Source of the DNA: Trachelipus rathkii | Taxonomy: Eukaryota > Arthropoda > Malacostraca > Isopoda > Trachelipodidae | Assembly: GCA_015478945.1 (NCBI GenBank) | Contig: JABUQX010078153.1 | Coordinates: 1 to 10,000, forward strand | Direction: 5' to 3' | DNA length: 10,000 nucleotides | Shown here: piece by piece, positions 9,848 through 10,000 of the stretch | Layout of the letters: every line of letters begins with the position of its first letter | How positions within the stretch are numbered: the stretch's first letter is position 1 | Notes under the pieces: model-generated | Told to the model about the DNA's origin: nothing | Databases searched by the model: none | The model's input: the letters and a program-made list of their open reading frames with translations, nothing else | Program-made: the position numbers and the translations under genes

Positions 9848-10000
9848 TTCGTTGGAAATTATGATAGTTAGGTAAAGTTATGATAAATTTTTATTAAATA
9901 TTACTATGTACATGTAAAAAACTTTGTTACGTTAGCATATATTATTTGGTCTGTATGATAATTAGACAGGGTTATGATAAATTTTTGTTAAATATTACCA
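9848..10000 (-). repeat. B-type satellite units, right arm, truncated by the window end
   Basis: The TTCGTTGG landmark at 9848 and its variant at 9942 are again 94 bp apart, as at 9201 to 9295. A further B unit has begun when the window stops, so the array continues outside. Confidence 0.88.

Overview
The window looks like non-coding nuclear DNA from a eukaryote, most probably an invertebrate animal, although nothing in it fixes the taxon. It is strongly AT-rich. It has long pure microsatellites of TA, ATT and AGT, diverged tandem satellite units of about 94 to 300 bp, and a very large inverted repeat. I found no protein-coding gene, tRNA, rRNA or other RNA gene that I can support. Every open reading frame of notable length is either a translated microsatellite or lies inside a satellite unit.

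Positions 1-2530 are a mosaic. Several long TA tracts (72-240, 721-845, 1112-1238, 1859-2002) are separated by AT-rich unique sequence, an imperfect GCCAGC-rich patch (539-724) and a GC-rich island (about 1250-1435). The island and the longest TA tract lie inside a 792-bp unit (862-1653). This unit has terminal inverted repeats of about 95 bp and is bordered by TA dinucleotides, so it looks like a MITE or other non-autonomous DNA transposon.

Positions 2530-10000 are dominated by one giant imperfect palindrome centred near 6790. The left arm, read outward from the centre, holds a degenerate B-like segment, (AGT)47, (ATT)35, a highly conserved 179-bp block, C units (about 146 bp), B units (about 293 bp) and A units (165-235 bp). 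The right arm carries the same modules in the same outward order and opposite orientation, and it is still inside the repeat when the window ends. The two arms differ in B-unit copy number and by many substitutions, so this is an old or partly homogenised structure rather than a fresh copy. Long inverted repeats built from tandem sub-repeats around a short loop are the hallmark of foldback-type transposons (Drosophila FB, sea urchin TU, Galileo). An inversion inside a satellite array is the main alternative.

Each A unit contains a cytosine-rich core between two 8-bp short tandem arrays. In several copies the guanine strand of that core meets the pattern for a G-quadruplex. Two other observations stand out: a 71-bp stretch that is perfectly identical between the arms, and ATT tracts of exactly 35 uninterrupted units in both arms.
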